DNA of 64,000 nucleotides from Tillus elongatus (Eukaryota; Arthropoda; Insecta; Coleoptera; Cleridae). Below the pieces are notes generated by a model. The model saw nothing but the letters and a program-made list of their open reading frames with translations. It searched no databases and was not told where the DNA came from. The position numbers were made by a program, and so were the translations under genes. The DNA lies in contig OZ023262.1 in NCBI GenBank assembly GCA_964006375.1, positions 92,639,654 to 92,703,653 on the forward strand, in the 5' to 3' direction. This document shows positions 1 through 10,918 of this stretch, one piece after another (position 1 is the first letter of the stretch; each line of letters begins with the position of its first letter).

Positions 1-681
1 GTATAACGATGCCTGAAAACAAATATTATATAGAGATTTTTCTATATTCATATTTAATTTTGAGAAATGGCATAATAAGCACCAAAATACATAAAATTCG
101 AGTTTTCTCTGAAACGGAAAAACATATTCGTTTTGGGTTTTCACTGAGTTCTTTCTAACTTCATCTACTTTTCGATAGTTATATTATAATACTATGCTGC
201 CATTTGAAATTTTTCATAAAATTTAATAAAACATGACTCGTCTACTCTAACGCCCTCTATATTTTGTGCATGTGTGACTGTGAATTTAAAATACTAATAC
301 GTGGAATTTCTTGTGAGATCTCTTTCCAACAAGCCAAAAATCTTGAAATTATCTTTACTGGTTATCGAGTTATAGGCATTTGTTTATAAAAAAATCCTCG
401 CCCCTTACCTCCGCCACTGGTCTATAAGGAAAATTTTTTTTAACAGAAGTTGTAGATAAGTGAACGTTCATTACAAATTACCTAAAACCAGTTTATGTTA
501 TGCGTCAAGATTTTCGAGAAATTAATGATTTTAGGTATGCCATGGCATTTTCGCCACCTAGCGGCAGATTTAGGAAGCTGAAAATAATTTCCAACATTTT
601 CTAATATGCTAATTTTTTTCCGAAAGCTGCAGCTGTGACGGTTTTCGAGATATAGCCGGTCCGTGCCCTTATTTGAACACC

Positions 682-685
<4 letters not shown>
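1..685. mobile_element. End of an unidentified long-TIR DNA transposon
   Basis: There is no open reading frame of note. The segment ends with a motif reading aacaccctgtgtata directly against a (TA)n tract. A related motif, aacaccctgtata, recurs inside the TIRs of the transposons at 11731, 23425, 25582 and 28168. I infer that this is the terminal inverted repeat of a related Tc1/mariner-type element whose transposase lies outside the window. The partner TIR is not visible, so the assignment is tentative. Confidence 0.4.

Positions 686-769
<84 letters not shown>
686..769. repeat. (TA)n microsatellite
   Basis: Uninterrupted TA dinucleotide tract abutting the transposon end at 685. Sequence on the far side is unrelated. 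Confidence 0.95.
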
Positions 770-773
<4 letters not shown>

Positions 774-1415
774 AATAGAACATAAAGCTATATAAAATGG
801 CAGTTCCAATTGTGAAAATATATTTGTTAATATCATTCAATTTATAATTAAAATTTAGTTATAGGAAAATTTGCTACAACAATTAATGTAATATTTCATG
901 TAGTAGTAGGTCACAGAAGTATCAATAACATTGGCATTGAAATAATATTACATATTTATCTAAATAATAAACAAGTTGAAAATGCAGCGTACAGTACAAG
1001 GAATGCTGACTCCTGAGGTCTGCAATTATGGATGATGTAGACCAAAGCAAGATTATAAGTAGCGTTGTTGATAAACATTAGCGAAAATTGTGATTTTAAT
1101 TATGTAGAGATAGGTACAGACTTTTGCTTTGAAAATGTAGTGACTAATATCAAAGACTTAGCAATTAAGACTCAGTAGGTAAAGATTTCGGCTTTAAAAT
1201 TCATTCAGTTGAATTAGTTGTAAGCATTGTTAAAGTTTAGTTTACTTATTAGAGTGTATTACATCGTTACTATGTCCAAATTAGCCTAGCTCGACAAGTT
1301 ATTCCTTACCTACCCTCCGCTCCTTAATATGGTCTTTCGACGAAAAAGTAACCAGTGCCATTGGAAATACAGTGCTCAAGTCTCCAAATACCTTTTTATT
1401 TTAGGTAAGAACAAT
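770..1415. other. Unassigned AT-rich stretch
   Basis: I see no gene, repeat family or motif here. It could be the leader of the retroelement-like fragment that ends at 1933. Confidence 0.5.
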
Positions 1416-1660
1416 CAAGGACAGAAGCGTCCAAATAAAGCACCTATACAGGGTCAAATCAGGACAGAAGCGTCCAGGAAAGTACCAAAATAAGGTCAGT
1501 TCCAAATAAAGCACCTATACAGGGTCAGATCAGGACAGAAGCGTCCAGTGAAGTACCAAAATAAGGTCAGTTCCAATTAAAGCACCTATACAGGGTCAAA
1601 TTCAAAAGAATCAAGGACACAAGCCTCCATAAAAGGCACCTATTACAGGGCTAAAGGCAA
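1416..1660. repeat. Tandem repeat with GGAC...GTCC units
   Basis: The 14-mer ggacagaagcgtcc starts at 1419, 1462 and 1533, and a decayed form (ggacacaagcctcc) starts at 1615. Full units contain ...gcacctatacagggtca and are 71 bp (1462 to 1533) and 82 bp, the latter with an 11-bp insertion. The 14-mer is itself a small inverted repeat (GGAC/GTCC around a 6-nt loop). Confidence 0.8.
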
Positions 1661-1774
1661 AATATAGGTCATAGGCGACCAACAAACCAAATCAAGAAAG
1701 AACTAGGCATCAGACAAGGTAACAAAACTACGAGTATTCATTAAATCAAATAAAATCAAGGAAGCAATGTAGGA

Positions 1775-2117
<343 letters not shown>

Positions 2118-3130
2118 TAAGTCTTACTTTAGTTTACTAAGTCTTACTCATCCCCTTGATGACGCCAACTTTGTTAGCAAAACGATCGTCGAGTCAAAAA
2201 ACTTTATTGTGGTGAAATGAGCTCTCCAAATGGTACTTGACAGTGCTCCTCAGGTTCCAATCTTTACTCATCGCAGGGGTCTATTTAGAAATTCATTACT
2301 CGTGAACCATTGAAGATAAATAATTGATTTTTTAAAATTCGATTCTGAAAGGCTTATATTTTGCATCATTATGCTACCTTTGCTATGTTTCGTGCGCCTA
2401 CTGCGATGTTTCAAATTTGACAACTAAAAAATATCAAAATTTCTTTTTCAAATGCACCTACAATTTTTGATGCCAGAAATCAATGTACAATCAAATTTAA
2501 GGCCCATTTTTATTAACATCATACATGCATATCTTTAGTCGTTTTTGCGATATTGGCATTTTTTAAAGAAATTTTAAATTTTTCCCCTAAGGGTAGTAGG
2601 CTTTGGAAAAATATATCATATGTCAAACTTTGTCATTACCACATTACTGTTTAAAATAATTCGTAAAATTATCATCGTGGAACATTATCCAAATGGTGTC
2701 GTCTTTGATTTGTTTGTAATTTAGAGGGAAAATAACAGAACAGTTGACCTAAAATGCCTAACGCTCAACTTCAATTATCCATCTATTGCAAATGACGAAG
2801 CAAAAATTTACAACCAGCTATCAAGCCGCCTGTAGTCGCATGCTAGAGCTTTTGGACGTAAACATTGTTCCGGTATTAGGAAAGAAATGAGCCATGTATC
2901 ACAATGTTCTACATGCCGGCATCTTGCAATTATTGCCATTTCCATTGTTTAGATTTTTATAACTCAACTTTGTCACATAAACCCCTTAACAAACCTTATA
3001 TTTTAAATAGGAAACATGGGTCGAGTGTTACATCATTTGAAAGCTCTTTTTTTTTCTGAGTTCAGCACACTAATATTTTTGAAAGTTTTATCAACTCGTT
3101 TAAAAATTATTCACAGTTAAAAATGCAAAA

Positions 3131-3242
3131 ACGTATTTCACTCATTCCGATAATAAATGTGCTGATAGTCAATGTTTTGTTGGTTTGTAAACAAAATATT
3201 GACTATCAGAACATTTCTTATCAGAATGAGAGAAATGCGATT
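3131..3242. repeat. Long hairpin, about 50-bp arms
   Basis: 3131-3181 pairs with 3190-3242 with a few mismatches around a loop of about 8 nt (ggtttgta). The inner arm reads tgatagtcaatgttttgtt. It lies about 60 bp upstream of the transposase fragment, inside the decayed TIR element. Confidence 0.8.
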
Positions 3243-3303
3243 TATTATATCAGTTTTTCGGTCGATTTGATACTTGATTGTACTACAGAAAATTAATTTC
3301 ACA

Positions 3304-3431
3304 ATGGTGTATTCTGTAGAAGAAATTGTTGAAATAATTCCTCTTTTTTCAAAACCGATGACTGTGCCCACCGTACCGCATATTTGTTTAATGAACGACA
3401 TCCGAACAGACATCTTAACAGGAATTACACT
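3304..3431 (+). pseudogene. Transposase N-terminal fragment, frameshifted
   Basis: An ATG at 3304 begins MVYSVEEIVEII, which resembles the helix-turn-helix start of Tc3/mariner-type transposases. After a frame change the peptide continues as YLFNERHPNRHLNRN, the LFNE-HP-R motif common in the same domain. The rest of the enzyme is absent. The 91-aa frame on the opposite strand is a shadow. Confidence 0.55.
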
Positions 3432-3501
3432 TTGTAGTTAGTTGTATAGGTCAGGTATAAAATTATGATAGGAAACTTAGATAGGCAATGGGAAATACTA
3501 G

Positions 3502-3502
<1 letters not shown>

Positions 3503-3593
<91 letters not shown>
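3503..3593. repeat. (TA)n microsatellite, 5' flank of errantivirus
   Basis: TA tract between the right TIR of the 2081-3503 element and the 5' LTR. Together with 10923-10998 it is the split insertion site of the errantivirus. Confidence 0.95.
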
Positions 3594-3598
<5 letters not shown>

Positions 3599-3938
3599 AG
3601 TTAGAACGAAACCCTTTGGCCTAGTCGATCTCAACCAGTCATCATAAGGAAAGTGCAATGAACAGCTTACTCAGCATATTAAGTTACTTCGCATGTGATA
3701 GTGTTTCTACCCAGCACGGAGTGTGTGATCTTGCTAGAGACGTTATAATCATTATTACGGAAACATTAGACGTGTTCACTGTAATTTTCATTCGCTCCTG
3801 TAATTTATACAACACTTGTAAAATTCAGAGCATTTATATTTTTATAAGTAATTAGTTATTGAATGTAGTTTGCCTGTCTGTTTATATCTTAAATAAAACC
3901 TTTTTTAAAAGATTCCAATAAAATTGGAATACGTTATT
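3594..3938 (+). repeat. Errantivirus 5' LTR
   Basis: It starts agttaagttag and ends aatacgttatt. The polyadenylation signal aataaa is at 3892-3897. A 65-aa frame inside it (3658-3855) occurs in both LTRs and is probably non-coding. The 345-bp length matches the 3' copy at 10578-10922 base for base as read. Confidence 0.95.
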
Positions 3939-3957
3939 GGCGCTGCGAACAGGATAC
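3938..3957 (+). other. Primer-binding site
   Basis: tggcgctgcgaacagg begins at the last base of the 5' LTR. TGGCGC is the usual start of gypsy-type binding sites. The complement resembles a tRNA 3' end in GCGCCA; tRNA-Ser is plausible but unverified. Confidence 0.8.
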
Positions 3958-4088
3958 CAGACGGCCTTAATTAACACATAAAAGTTCAATTTAAGCGTCG
4001 GGTTGTTTCAACAATTTGCTGGTATACAAAGAACCTCACTCATTCGCATCACAAGTGGTCCAGAAGTAAGAAGACTGGTACAGACAGT

Positions 4089-4108
4089 ATGCTGAAATCC
4101 CTGTAAGT
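4089..4108 (+). promoter_or_regulatory. Leader ATG followed by a splice donor
   Basis: An ATG at 4089 opens a frame of four codons plus two bases, and then a strong donor (ctgtaagtac, GT at 4103-4104) follows. Errantivirus Env is made from a spliced RNA. The env frame has no ATG upstream of its cleavage site, and an AG at 9061-9062 preceded by tttgtgtttc would join to this donor in the env reading frame. This would supply the missing start codon. The splice is inferred. Confidence 0.5.
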
Positions 4109-4361
4109 ACTCCTTCCTTAATTTTTGATTGATTTACTTGTGTCCTTTTGTAATATTACTATTTAAGAAATTTTAACAGTCAGTCAAACACATATAATTT
4201 ATTTCTTAGCTTGCCTAATTGAATAATCATTATTTAAAGTGATCAATTCAAAAATTATAGCTGAAAATATTTTTATAACTAATCTCATATTGGGAAAAAT
4301 ATTTTTCTGTGTTTTATTTTATTTTATGGTTGAAAGAGATAGATCTCCTATTAATTTTAAA

Positions 4362-5048
4362 ATGACTCAACCAAACCAAACCAATTTACTTCACTCACAA
4401 AATGAACTTACGCAGATAGTGCAAGCGTCAGTTATGGTTCCACCCTATACAGGGGGTAGGAAACATTTAAATTATTTTTTAAACCAATGCGAACTATTTA
4501 TAGAAACCTATAGACAAGACGACAGTTCTCCTAATGCTTCACACATTAATTCAATGATTTTAGAATTTATAAAATCAAAAATTACAGGTGATGCTAGAGA
4601 TGTCCTAATTAGTTTACCTGAACAGTCCTGGAGCTCTCTTAAAGAAAGTCTCAAGGCACAGTTTGCGGATGCTAGATCCGAAGACCTTTTGTTAAACGAC
4701 TTGACTACTTGCTTCATGCAAAAAGCACATTCGTTTATAGATTATCATAATTTAATTAAAACTAAATTACAGTCTTTAGTAGAGCATATCAATTTACAGA
4801 ATTTACCTACAGCAATTATTTTGTATAAAAAGCAATATTTTGAGAATCTGGCACTAAATACTTTCAAAGCAGGTATCATAGAGCCATACCATAGTTACTT
4901 AAGATTTGCACATATAACTTCTTTAGAAGCAGCTTTACTAGAATGCCATAAACATGATAATGAGCAAATGCAAGCGAATTTTTTAAATTCTTTAAGACAA
5001 AAAGCACAATCATCTAATAAATATGTTCCAAACCCTTCCCCCATATAA
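4362..5048 (+). CDS. gag: Gag polyprotein, N-terminal frame
   Basis: This encodes the structural protein that packages the RNA. The frame is open from an ATG at 4239, but I chose the ATG at 4362 (MTQPNQTNLL) because the first 41 residues are an unusual hydrophobic leader. The helical body, with motifs such as PPYTGGRKHLNYFL and ARDVLISLP, resembles errantivirus Gag capsid regions. There is no zinc knuckle, as is usual in this group. The frame stops at 5048 just after five C (5038-5042), while Gag-like sequence continues in the +1 frame from 5023. This looks like a one-base insertion in the C-run, or less likely a ribosomal shift. Confidence 0.8.
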   Translation: MTQPNQTNLLHSQNELTQIVQASVMVPPYTGGRKHLNYFLNQCELFIETYRQDDSSPNASHINSMILEFIKSKITGDARDVLISLPEQSWSSLKESLKAQFADARSEDLLLNDLTTCFMQKAHSFIDYHNLIKTKLQSLVEHINLQNLPTAIILYKKQYFENLALNTFKAGIIEPYHSYLRFAHITSLEAALLECHKHDNEQMQANFLNSLRQKAQSSNKYVPNPSPI

Positions 5049-5484
5049 AAATCAAAACTTTAATAATAACCCTTTTCAAAGAAACCCTTACAATTTTACA
5101 CAACCACAAAACATAATACCCCGTGTTAATCAAAGTAACCCAAATCCTAGAGCTAGTGGAAGTAATCAGAGACCAATAACCTATAACAGGCCTCAAAATA
5201 TTTCACAACAAGGTCCAACCCCTATGTCGATATCTACTAGAAACACTAGACCTCCCTCAAGACCCTCTAGAATAAATAATTATTTTCAACAAAAATCTCC
5301 TAGAGCATTAGGTCATGAAGAGCTTCATTTTCATGAAGGCCCTCCTGAGCCCTTTGAAAACGAATCATACGAAAATTATACCGATACAGATTTCGAAAAT
5401 CAATTTTCAGATCAAGAAAATTTTGACAATAATTTACAAGATGAGGATTTTCTCAAAGAAGCCTCGGAAGAACAGAATTTATAG
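5023..5484 (+). CDS. gag: Gag C-terminal region, +1 frame
   Basis: It overlaps the first gag frame by 26 nt. The peptide is rich in Asn, Gln, Pro and Arg (motifs such as QRNPYNFTQPQN and RPPSRPSRINN) and ends with an acidic tail, fitting the basic nucleocapsid-like end of errantivirus Gag. An ATG at 5023 exists, but the natural product is probably continuous with the upstream frame. The heptamer gaattta at 5475-5481, just before the stop, is a candidate slip site for -1 entry into pol. Confidence 0.7.
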   Translation: MFQTLPPYKNQNFNNNPFQRNPYNFTQPQNIIPRVNQSNPNPRASGSNQRPITYNRPQNISQQGPTPMSISTRNTRPPSRPSRINNYFQQKSPRALGHEELHFHEGPPEPFENESYENYTDTDFENQFSDQENFDNNLQDEDFLKEASEEQNL

Positions 5485-5525
5485 ATATAAATTATATATC
5501 AGGTGTCCCAAAACTTCCATTTATA

Positions 5526-8500
5526 GTGTGTCCATCTTTAAATATGAAAATTCTCCTGGATACGGGGGCATCGAACAGTGTTATTAACCCTAATGTTGCC
5601 GAATGTTTTAGCAGAAATTATTTTACTAATGACCCGTTTATATTAAAATCTATAGCTGGTACAGTACAAGGTAATTATAGATTAATTGCCCCTATTTTAA
5701 GAGAATTTGGGATTAATAACAAAATTACATTCTGCGTTGCCGAATGGCATAATAGATTTGATGCTTTAATAGGTTCCTCATTATTTAGAGAATTGAAAGC
5801 AAAATTAGATTATGAAAACCAAGTTCTAAAAATCAATAACATAGAAATACCATTTTTTTTCGACTTGAATCCCGCGAATTTTAAACCATTTAAACAAATT
5901 TGTCGAGATACTATTAAAATTCCGGTAAATGTAGAGAATGGCTCCGTTCTGCTACCCGAAATGAATGAGTCAACCTTTAGCACCCAAAATTCAATTGCTT
6001 TAGCGTGTAATGGTATTTGTACGGTTCCTATAGAAAGAAAAACTCCAAATTTAATTCCAATAAATTTTTACGAGCCAATGGAAGTCGAACCAATTGTAGC
6101 TTATGACGTACAATCCCAGTTACCTAAAGAAAACAAAGATGATACTTATATCGATTTGGCTAGCCTTATAAGAACATCTCATCTTAATGATGAAGAAAAA
6201 GGAAAACTACTACATTTATGTAAAAAATATAAAGACATTTTTTATAACGAAAATTCGGATTTAACGTTTACACACACTGTTAAACATCATATAAGAACAC
6301 GAGATGAAACTCCCATTCATGTAAAGTCATATAGATATCCTTTTCATCTAAAAAACGAGATTCAGTCCCAAATTCAAAAACTTTTAGATAATAAAATAAT
6401 TCGCCCTTCCATCTCGCCCTATTCAGCTCCGGTGTGGATCATCCCCAAGAAAATCGATTCTAGCGGTAAACGCAAATGGAGACTTGTTATAGACTATAGA
6501 AAACTAAATGCCAATACTATAGATGACAAGTACCCTTTACCACGCATAGAGGAAATATTGGACAATCTCGGAAAATGCACATATTTTAGCACTATTGATC
6601 TTGCTCAAGGGTTCCATCAGATAGAACTCACACCAGAGAGTATTGAAAAAACTGCCTTTACCGTTAACAATGGGCATTATGAGTACCTTCGGGTCCCGTT
6701 CGGATTGAAGAACGCGCCGAGCAGTTTTGAACGCATGATCGATAATATTTTCCGGGAATACTTGCATAAATTTTGTTTCGTCTACATGGACGATATCGTA
6801 ATTTTCTCTAAGTCCATCCAAGAACATCTTATACACATAAAACAAGTTTTCCAAAAACTAAGGGAAGTAAATTTAAAGGTACAACTTGATAAGTGTGAAT
6901 TTTTGCGTAAAGAGGTAGCTTTTCTCGGACATGTGATATCACGGGACGGGATAAGACCGAATCCCAATAAAATTGTGGCTATTCGAAACTACCCTCTTCC
7001 GAAAAATCAAAAGCAGATAAAATCCTTCTTAGGTTTGATTGGATATTACCGAAGATTTATAAAAAATTTCGCAAAAATCGTTCATCCATTAACTAAACGC
7101 CTAAAGAAAGACACCCCTATGAACATAGATGATCCCTTATACATCCAAGCTTTCGAGCATGCAAAAGAACTAATTTCTAACTCTCCTATTCTTGCTTACC
7201 CTGACTTTGAAAAAGAATTCTATTTGACGACCGATGCTAGCAACACAGCAATCGGAGCGGTTTTGTCCCAAGAACAAAAGCCTATCGCTTTTTATTCCAG
7301 AGCTCTCAATAGTGCAGAGAAAAATTATTCCACCATCGAAAAAGAGTTGCTTGCTATTGTAACAGCCTGCAAACATTTTCGCCCTTATTTATTTGGCAGA
7401 AAATTCAGCATCGAAACCGATCACAAACCCCTAGTTTGGCTTTTCTCTATTAAAGAACCAAACTCTAGACTAGTAAAATGGCGTCTTAAACTAGAGGAAT
7501 TCGAATATGATATTAAATACAAAAAAGGAAAGGACAACGTTGTTGCCGATGCCCTTTCGCGAATTCCGACTCAAGAAATTAACGCTATTGAAGATGACTC
7601 CTTAGACCTTATGTCACTACTAAATAACGCAGAAGATTTGCAAGAACTTACCGACGAAGATTTACAAAGTCTTGGCATAGAATTACCCATTTCGAGAGAT
7701 CCCGAAACAGACGCTACCGTGCACTCTTCTCAGGAACACCCTGTAGGTGTTATACCATTGACAGAAAAACCACTTAACGTTTACTCGCACCAAGTTATTT
7801 TTAAATATGGTCAAAAACACTCTATACAAAAACAAAAGATATTTAAAAGTAAGGAAAGAACGATTGTTCATATTTTACAGAAACAAAAACATCGTGAAAT
7901 AGAACGCTTTATGAAAGAATATCTTAACCCTAACGCTCTTACTGCATTTTATTTTTTGAATGAAGAATTAATGTTAGAAACTATAAATTACGTAAGAAAC
8001 AATCTAAATTCGTCAATTAAATTAGTAAGGTGTGATAAAATGCTTAAAGACATAGAAAACCATTTAGATCAACAAGCACTTATCATAGATTATCATAAGT
8101 CGAATCATAATGGCGTTAATGAAACTTTTAATCATTTCAGAAACGAATATTATTGGCCCAAGATGAAAGACCACATAAACGATATTATTAATAAATGTGA
8201 AACTTGTTTAAAAGGTAAATACGAACGAAATCCATATAAGATTCCTTTCCAAGGCCCTTTGGTTGCGAAAAGACCCTTTGAGGTTATACATATTGATACC
8301 TTTTCTTTTAATAATTATAAGTTCCTTACGATTATTGATCTTTTTAGCAAATATGCCCAAGCATATTTTATAAAAGACGGAACCGGTCTTACTATAGTTA
8401 AAAAGTTAAGACACTATTTTACGCACCATAATTATGCTTTAAGGGTAGTTTGCGACCCCGGTAAGGAATTCGATAATAATGTACTAAAAGAATACCTAAA

Positions 8501-9119
8501 GACCTTTAAAATACAACTACACGTTACGTCCCCTCAGAATCCAAATTCAAATTCACCCATTGAGAGATTTCACTCAACACTGATCGAGAAAGTAAGATGT
8601 TTATTAATAGATAATCCTAAAGAAGATATTTTAGAACTAGTAACTACCGCACTTATAATTTATAATCAATCAATACACTCCACAACAGGCTATACACCTT
8701 TTCACCTCCTATATGGACCCTTTGATAAATTAGATCCTATAGATCCCACAGCTACAGTTTATGAGGAATATAATTCCAAAAGACTTAAAGAAATCATCCC
8801 CTTTTATGATCAGATATATAAGAAAACTAAAGAAAAATTAAGCAAAAATTTAGAAAAATTAAATGAAGCGCGAGAAAATGTACCCATTATAAATGAAGAA
8901 AAACTAGCTATAAAAACTCCTCGAGTGAAAAAACTAGATTCCCCTTACAAAATTCACAAAAATGTAAAACAAAAGGGTATAAAAATTAGTCTACCCCTTA
9001 GCAGAAAGAAACAAGCACACGTTAGTAATGTAAAACGAGTAAGGAAAAAATTTGTGTTTCAGAACGATACTAGCGCTCCTGGTACGTCCGATCCCGGCCC
9101 TTCAAATTCATCCCGCTAA
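5526..9119 (+). CDS. pol: Pol polyprotein: protease, RT, RNase H, integrase
   Basis: This makes the enzymes for reverse transcription and integration. Counting from the GTG at 5526, DTGA (protease) is at residues 12-15, the RT palm motif FSTIDLAQGFHQ precedes YMDD at 420-423, and RNase H shows TTDAS, the E of KNYSTIEKELL and ETDHK. Integrase has an HHCC zinc finger (about residues 856-893) and catalytic D924, D977 and E1013 (D-35-E). All catalytic residues are present and there is no internal stop. GTG is not a real start: the frame is open upstream to at least 5460 and overlaps the end of gag in the -1 phase, so a Gag-Pol fusion by -1 frameshift is likely. The C-terminal tail is basic and overlaps env. 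Confidence 0.93.
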   Translation: MCPSLNMKILLDTGASNSVINPNVAECFSRNYFTNDPFILKSIAGTVQGNYRLIAPILREFGINNKITFCVAEWHNRFDALIGSSLFRELKAKLDYENQVLKINNIEIPFFFDLNPANFKPFKQICRDTIKIPVNVENGSVLLPEMNESTFSTQNSIALACNGICTVPIERKTPNLIPINFYEPMEVEPIVAYDVQSQLPKENKDDTYIDLASLIRTSHLNDEEKGKLLHLCKKYKDIFYNENSDLTFTHTVKHHIRTRDETPIHVKSYRYPFHLKNEIQSQIQKLLDNKIIRPSISPYSAPVWIIPKKIDSSGKRKWRLVIDYRKLNANTIDDKYPLPRIEEILDNLGKCTYFSTIDLAQGFHQIELTPESIEKTAFTVNNGHYEYLRVPFGLKNAPSSFERMIDNIFREYLHKFCFVYMDDIVIFSKSIQEHLIHIKQVFQKLREVNLKVQLDKCEFLRKEVAFLGHVISRDGIRPNPNKIVAIRNYPLPKNQKQIKSFLGLIGYYRRFIKNFAKIVHPLTKRLKKDTPMNIDDPLYIQAFEHAKELISNSPILAYPDFEKEFYLTTDASNTAIGAVLSQEQKPIAFYSRALNSAEKNYSTIEKELLAIVTACKHFRPYLFGRKFSIETDHKPLVWLFSIKEPNSRLVKWRLKLEEFEYDIKYKKGKDNVVADALSRIPTQEINAIEDDSLDLMSLLNNAEDLQELTDEDLQSLGIELPISRDPETDATVHSSQEHPVGVIPLTEKPLNVYSHQVIFKYGQKHSIQKQKIFKSKERTIVHILQKQKHREIERFMKEYLNPNALTAFYFLNEELMLETINYVRNNLNSSIKLVRCDKMLKDIENHLDQQALIIDYHKSNHNGVNETFNHFRNEYYWPKMKDHINDIINKCETCLKGKYERNPYKIPFQGPLVAKRPFEVIHIDTFSFNNYKFLTIIDLFSKYAQAYFIKDGTGLTIVKKLRHYFTHHNYALRVVCDPGKEFDNNVLKEYLKTFKIQLHVTSPQNPNSNSPIERFHSTLIEKVRCLLIDNPKEDILELVTTALIIYNQSIHSTTGYTPFHLLYGPFDKLDPIDPTATVYEEYNSKRLKEIIPFYDQIYKKTKEKLSKNLEKLNEARENVPIINEEKLAIKTPRVKKLDSPYKIHKNVKQKGIKISLPLSRKKQAHVSNVKRVRKKFVFQNDTSAPGTSDPGPSNSSR

Positions 9120-10608
9120 AACTAATGGATATTTTAAAGACCCGATAGGTGTCGCTAAAATAATCAATCATTTTCATCGAATCTATTTTTATTTCAACCT
9201 TACTTTATTGGAAGAAAATTATCAAAATTGTATCAGAAATAGAGAATTGCTTAGTAAACATTCTTACCCCTATCAACAAATAATCAATAAGCAAATAAAC
9301 GATATCGAAAATGAACTTTCTAAATTAACTCACTCTCGTAACAAAAGAGGTCTAATTAACGGTCTAGGATCTGTGATCAAAACAATAACAGGTAATCTCG
9401 TTCAGGACGATCTCAAAGAAATTAACAAAAATTTAGATTTGTTATTTTCAAATCAAAATGGACTTATGTCACAAGTTTCCGACTTGGTATCTTTTGCTTC
9501 TCTAATAACTGATAGATTTGAACAGGAACAAGACGTGATCAATAAAAACCTCGATCTCATTAAACAATCTTTTAAAGAGCTTAAGGAGTTTCAACATCAG
9601 ATAGGTTTATACAGCTTCCAAAAATCTCTAAACGATAATCTTTTAGAGCACATAAAAATCCTTCAGAGAACAATTAGTCTTGCTTTTAATGGCCTTACTA
9701 ATATAGAGATTTTCACTTCTCGTGATTTAACCCACATAAGTGACCATTTAAAACTAATCTATAGCAATGCTGAACTGATAAGCTTTGACCGCAATCACAT
9801 ATTTAAAATTTTAGAATTTACTCAACTTAATTTAATTGCATTTAGGGACACTATTGTATGTCAATTAAAAATCCCGATTTTACATCCGACCTCTGGCTCC
9901 TATTACCACATTATACCTGTCCCTTACCAAAATACCCTTCTTGTACCTCCGAGCTCTTATTACTTAGAGACTCCCGATAAGAACTTGTGGACCAAAGAAC
10001 ACTGCCCTAGAATTGAAGAAGCTATAATATGCAAAGATGAATTCTTCGAAGAAGACTGTTTCCTGAACCAGCTCAAGAACTGCACCCTTGCCAAAGTAAT
10101 CAACCAATTTTCATACTCAGTGCAGCTCTACAATGGCAACGTCCTGGCAATAACCAATCAACCTCAAGAGTTCACAGAACAGTGCCCACAAAGTTTGAAA
10201 AGACATCGTTTAAAAGAAACCAGCGTGCTAACTGCCGTAGCCGAATGCAGGATAATAATCAATGGAAATACCTATGAAGACACCCATCAAAATATAACCT
10301 GGGAACAAGAAACATTGATTCCCCTCGATAAATCAATAGCGACGATCCAATATAGACCAATACATCTCAAGGACAACGTCAAGCTAAAACAACATCTTCA
10401 GAAGATTCACTCTACCCGTATACACCCACGGATACACAGCACCCATATAGGAATAACCATCTTTATTATTTTGTTTCTTGTGATAATAGAAATAATAGGT
10501 TACAGAAGAAGAAGCAGTTTACCAAAAATCAAACATAATCGAAAGAACGAGGGCGTTCTTGTATCTGATGATGGAGGAGTTAAGTTAGAACGAAACCCTT
10601 TGGCCTAG
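9063..10608 (+). CDS. env: Env glycoprotein, baculovirus-F-like
   Basis: The encoded membrane fusion protein would sit in the cell and particle membrane. The frame is open from 9052. It has a furin-type site RNKR at residues 96-99 of that frame, followed by GLINGLGSV, the fusion-peptide-like start typical of errantivirus and baculovirus F proteins, then coiled-coil-prone sequence, a Cys-rich ectodomain, a transmembrane helix near residues 467-484 and a basic cytoplasmic tail. There is no ATG before the cleavage site, so a start must come by splicing from the leader (see 4089). The hydrophobic stretch just after 9063 would then serve as a signal peptide. The last ten codons lie inside the 3' LTR. 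The frame has no internal break. Confidence 0.88.
10563..10577 (+). other. Polypurine tract
   Basis: gatgatggagg lies immediately before the 3' LTR start at 10578. Its purine-rich composition and position fit the plus-strand primer. The tract is short and interrupted. Confidence 0.6.
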
Positions 10609-10918
10609 TCGATCTCAACCAGTCATCATAAGGAAAGTGCAATGAACAGCTTACTCAGCATATTAAGTTACTTCGCATGTGATAGTGTTTCTACCCAGCA
10701 CGGAGTGTGTGATCTTGCTAGAGACGTTATAATCATTATTACGGAAACATTAGACGTGTTCACTGTAATTTTCATTCGCTCCTGTAATTTATACAACACT
10801 TGTAAAATTCAGAGCATTTATATTTTTATAAGTAATTAGTTATTGAATGTAGTTTGCCTGTCTGTTTATATCTTAAATAAAACCTTTTTTAAAAGATTCC
10901 AATAAAATTGGAATACGT

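Noticed and set aside
3658..3855. 65-aa frame identical to the one at 10642-10839
   Set aside because: It lies wholly inside the LTR, and its identity only reflects LTR identity. There is no coding motif.
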